Below are positions 56,338-58,500 of a stretch of DNA of 58,500 nt, piece after piece (the first letter of the stretch is position 1; every line of letters starts with the position of its first letter). This DNA is from Candidatus Kapaibacterium sp. (GTDB taxonomy: Bacteria > Bacteroidota > Ignavibacteria > Kapaibacteriales > Kapaibacteriaceae): the NCBI GenBank assembly GCA_022842685.1, contig JALHPC010000016.1:1-58500 (forward strand). The letters are read 5' to 3'. The position numbers and the translations under genes are program-made. The notes under the pieces were generated by a model. It searched no databases and was not told the origin of the DNA. It was given only the letters and a program-made list of their open reading frames with translations.

Positions 56338-58259
56338 GGCCGAGCCGCAATTGGCGCCGATGGGCGAGCAACGGGCTTCGGCTTAGTCGGAAGCATAAAG
56401 GGTCCAACAGGATCAGAGGTCGAAGGAGCATCTGGTTGTTGACGGGATGGCGCGCTCATCCACGAAGTATCGCGTGGAACCGTGGCAGGCCAAGTGCCAT
56501 TAAACTTAAGATCGAGGAGTTTTTGAGCAATAGGAGCGGCAGCCTGCGAACCGAAACCTGCATTCTCTACCATAACGCATAAGGCTATGGTGGGCGAGTC
56601 TGCTGGGGCAAAACACACAAACCATGAGTGGTCGCGACCGTGCGGATTTTCAGCTGTGCCCGTTTTCCCGGCAACGCTCACGTTAGGAACCTTGGCGCCA
56701 ACGGCAGTGCCAGACTCAACCACCATCTTCATGCCATTGCGAATAATCTCGAAGTACTCTGGCCTTATTGGTACTCTTCGCGAATAGTGCTGTAGGCGCT
56801 CACGACGCTTGGTTACATTGTTGTAGATTTCACGCACGGCATGAGGTTGGTGGATAACACCGCCATTTGCCAGGGCAGCCGTGTAGACCGCCATCTGTAA
56901 TGGCGTTACGCCAATCTCGCCCTGCCCTATACCAAGGTTGACCATCCGATACTGATTCCATCCCTTTTTACCATACCGTCGATCCATAAAAGCGCGTGAC
57001 GCAAGAATACCGCGCTCTTCTTCGGTGACATCGGCATTGGTTTTTTGACCGAATCCAAACATCGTTCCATACTCATGGAATTGGTCGATGCCAAGTTTGA
57101 GGCCAAGTTGATTGAAATAGCTATTGCACGACACTCGAAGGGCATGCTCAACGGCTATGGCCCCGTGAGCACCATGGCACTTGCAGCTTCGGTTACCGTA
57201 ATGATAGGCACCAGTGCAATAAAACGTGCTTGTTCTGGTAATTATTCCGGTTTCGAGTCCCGCCAATGCCATTAGCATCTTCCATGTTGATCCAGGTGGA
57301 TAGATTGGCGTCGAAGCACGATTGATCAGCGGTTTCTCTGGGTTACTGTAAACCTGATTGTAATATGCACGGGACGTTCTGCCAGTGAAGTTCCGAAGAT
57401 CAAAATCTGGCTTAGACACGAACATCAGCATTTCACCATTACGAGGGTCGATTCCCACGATGCCGCCTCGCTGACCATCGAGGAGTTTTTCGCCGAGTTC
57501 TTGAAGCGAGGCGTCGAGTCCAAGATAAAGGTCGAAGCCTTCGCGTGCTGGAACGTCGCTCATACCATCATTGAAGCGTGCCACGCGTTGACCATTCTTG
57601 TTCACCGCAACGAACGAATAGCCCTTTTGTCCACGAATTTGTGTTTCATACGCCTTTTCGAGTCCCGTTTCGCCTGTAATATCACCAGGATCATAGTAGT
57701 TGCCGAGCGTTCGCAAGTGCCACTCGCTTACTTCGCGGGTATATCCAAGCAGGTGGGCAGCATTTCCATCGAGTGCATAGAGCCGTTTAGGATCGATCAC
57801 GACGTCGACGCCTGGCAGGTCATCTCGAAGTTCTTCGATTTGTCCGATAGCGTCGTATCCGATGTCCTTGCCTACTGCAATCTTTGCGGCAGCGAATTTA
57901 TTATATCGTGCGGCCTTCATTACGTCTTCCATGATGGCACTCGAATCCACGCCCAGAATTTCGGCCAGTAGTTGGCAGGCCTCGGGGGTAAACTCATAGG
58001 GCACGATCGACACTGAGAAGCCGGGTGCGTTCTGCACGATATAGCGTCCATTCCTGTCGATGATGTTGCCGCGAAAGGGCTCAATCTTCACTTGTTTGAT
58101 TGCCTGCGCTTCGGCCTTCAGCCTAAACCTTGCCCCTTGAACAATCTGAAGTTGAGCGAGACGTGCAGAGTACAGTACGGCGATGGCCATAACGGCCCAG
58201 AAGAACACTCTATAGCGTTGGGATGCGAGAATATTCCGTTCGGTTGATTGCGTACTCAT
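56334..58259 (-). CDS. mrdA: penicillin-binding protein 2 (elongasome transpeptidase)
   Basis: PBP2 cross-links peptidoglycan during side-wall growth. The 641 residues have one N-terminal membrane helix (about 17-37), a dimerisation/pedestal domain (RGNIIDRNGRYIV), and the transpeptidase domain with SxxK in PPGSTWKM (about residue 324), SxN in RVSCNSYF, and KTGT in AGKTGTAEN. The C-terminus is Pro-rich and disordered. It overlaps the upstream membrane protein gene and the downstream lipoprotein gene by 4 bases each. Confidence 0.95.
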   Translation of the reverse strand: MSTQSTERNILASQRYRVFFWAVMAIAVLYSARLAQLQIVQGARFRLKAEAQAIKQVKIEPFRGNIIDRNGRYIVQNAPGFSVSIVPYEFTPEACQLLAEILGVDSSAIMEDVMKAARYNKFAAAKIAVGKDIGYDAIGQIEELRDDLPGVDVVIDPKRLYALDGNAAHLLGYTREVSEWHLRTLGNYYDPGDITGETGLEKAYETQIRGQKGYSFVAVNKNGQRVARFNDGMSDVPAREGFDLYLGLDASLQELGEKLLDGQRGGIVGIDPRNGEMLMFVSKPDFDLRNFTGRTSRAYYNQVYSNPEKPLINRASTPIYPPGSTWKMLMALAGLETGIITRTSTFYCTGAYHYGNRSCKCHGAHGAIAVEHALRVSCNSYFNQLGLKLGIDQFHEYGTMFGFGQKTNADVTEEERGILASRAFMDRRYGKKGWNQYRMVNLGIGQGEIGVTPLQMAVYTAALANGGVIHQPHAVREIYNNVTKRRERLQHYSRRVPIRPEYFEIIRNGMKMVVESGTAVGAKVPNVSVAGKTGTAENPHGRDHSWFVCFAPADSPTIALCVMVENAGFGSQAAAPIAQKLLDLKFNGTWPATVPRDTSWMSAPSRQQPDAPSTSDPVGPFMLPTKPKPVARPSAPIAARP

Positions 58260-58500
58260 GCAAGGGAGGGCGATGTTCTGGGAACGTGAGTAGTGTTGAC
58301 GCGCTGGCGCAGCGACGGTAGATTGTCGCGAAGTATAGCCGACATTGCAAAGAGAAAAGCGAACATAAACATGCCATAGCGTTGGTCAAACACTCCGGAC
58401 ATGAAGATGACGACATAGATAATGGGCGTGTAAGCTACTAGGAGAACGCCCATGATTCGAAGGGATGGCATCGTGCGAAGAAGTGTAAGATTAGATCGGA
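58256..58500 (-). CDS. membrane protein upstream of PBP2 (probable MreD), C-terminal part
   Basis: The frame is open to the window edge, so the 5' end is missing. The 81 visible residues contain two hydrophobic helices (GVLLVAYTPIIYVVIFMSG and YGMFMFAFLFAMSAIL) and a basic tail. Gene order mreC-mreD-mrdA and the size suggest MreD, a partner of the elongation machine, but the sequence alone does not prove it. Its stop overlaps the mrdA ATG by 4 bases. Confidence 0.55.
   Translation of the reverse strand, partial: RSNLTLLRTMPSLRIMGVLLVAYTPIIYVVIFMSGVFDQRYGMFMFAFLFAMSAILRDNLPSLRQRVNTTHVPRTSPSLA

Overview
The window is ordinary chromosomal DNA from a bacterium of the Bacteroidota/Chlorobiota superphylum. 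An Ignavibacteria- or Kapaibacteria-like lineage is my guess; no rRNA is present to confirm it. The signs are a type IX secretion (T9SS) pair porU-porV, T9SS-type C-terminal sorting domains, an alternative complex III (ACIII) operon next to an A2-type cytochrome oxidase, and promoters of the Bacteroidota kind (TTG, about 20 bases, TAnnTTTG). I see no insertion sequence, prophage, CRISPR array or rRNA, and no gene-free stretch longer than 300 bases.

Layout. 1-2.45 kb: tail of a DUF3127 protein, purD and a sugar-nucleotide epimerase. 2.6-10.4 kb: a cytochrome oxidase operon (cytochrome c, subunits II and I, haem A synthase, haem O synthase, subunits III and IV, SCO copper chaperone, DUF420 protein, small Cys-pair protein), closed by a strong terminator. 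10.4-18.3 kb: the complete ACIII operon actABCDEF, closed by a 15-bp hairpin. Together these two blocks form a quinol to cytochrome c to oxygen chain. 18.4-22.1 kb: a beta-lactamase-fold serine hydrolase, lipoamide dehydrogenase, lipB, tandem DnaA boxes and tRNA-Gly(GCC). 22.2-27.3 kb: porU and porV. 27.3-38.6 kb: mixed housekeeping genes on both strands (DedA, P5C dehydrogenase, GNAT, OmpA/PD40 protein, rplS, cinA, tsaD, LigB-type dioxygenase, glyA, a T9SS cargo protein). 38.7-46.1 kb: fused E1 2-oxoacid dehydrogenase, UvrD-like helicase, and an exopolysaccharide segment (phosphoglycosyl transferase, GT4, HAD phosphatase). 46.2-52.9 kb: a complete RND efflux operon (TolC, TetR, adaptor, permease). 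52.9-58.5 kb: mostly minus-strand truA-msrB and a cell-wall operon (membrane protein, PBP2, solute-binding lipoprotein), with NUDIX and SRPBCC genes on the plus strand between them.

The most unusual signal is not a gene. A short sequence, AAGGGGCA (extended AAGGGGCAYYG), recurs at least 19 times on both strands, in all three codon phases, and forms the stem of the porV terminator as an inverted pair. It behaves like a DNA-uptake or other genome-wide recognition word. Other points of interest are two perfect DnaA boxes 12 bp apart before tRNA-Gly, a consistent Bacteroidota promoter signature with several apparently leaderless genes, and a solute-binding lipoprotein overlapping the PBP2 gene where rodA would be expected.
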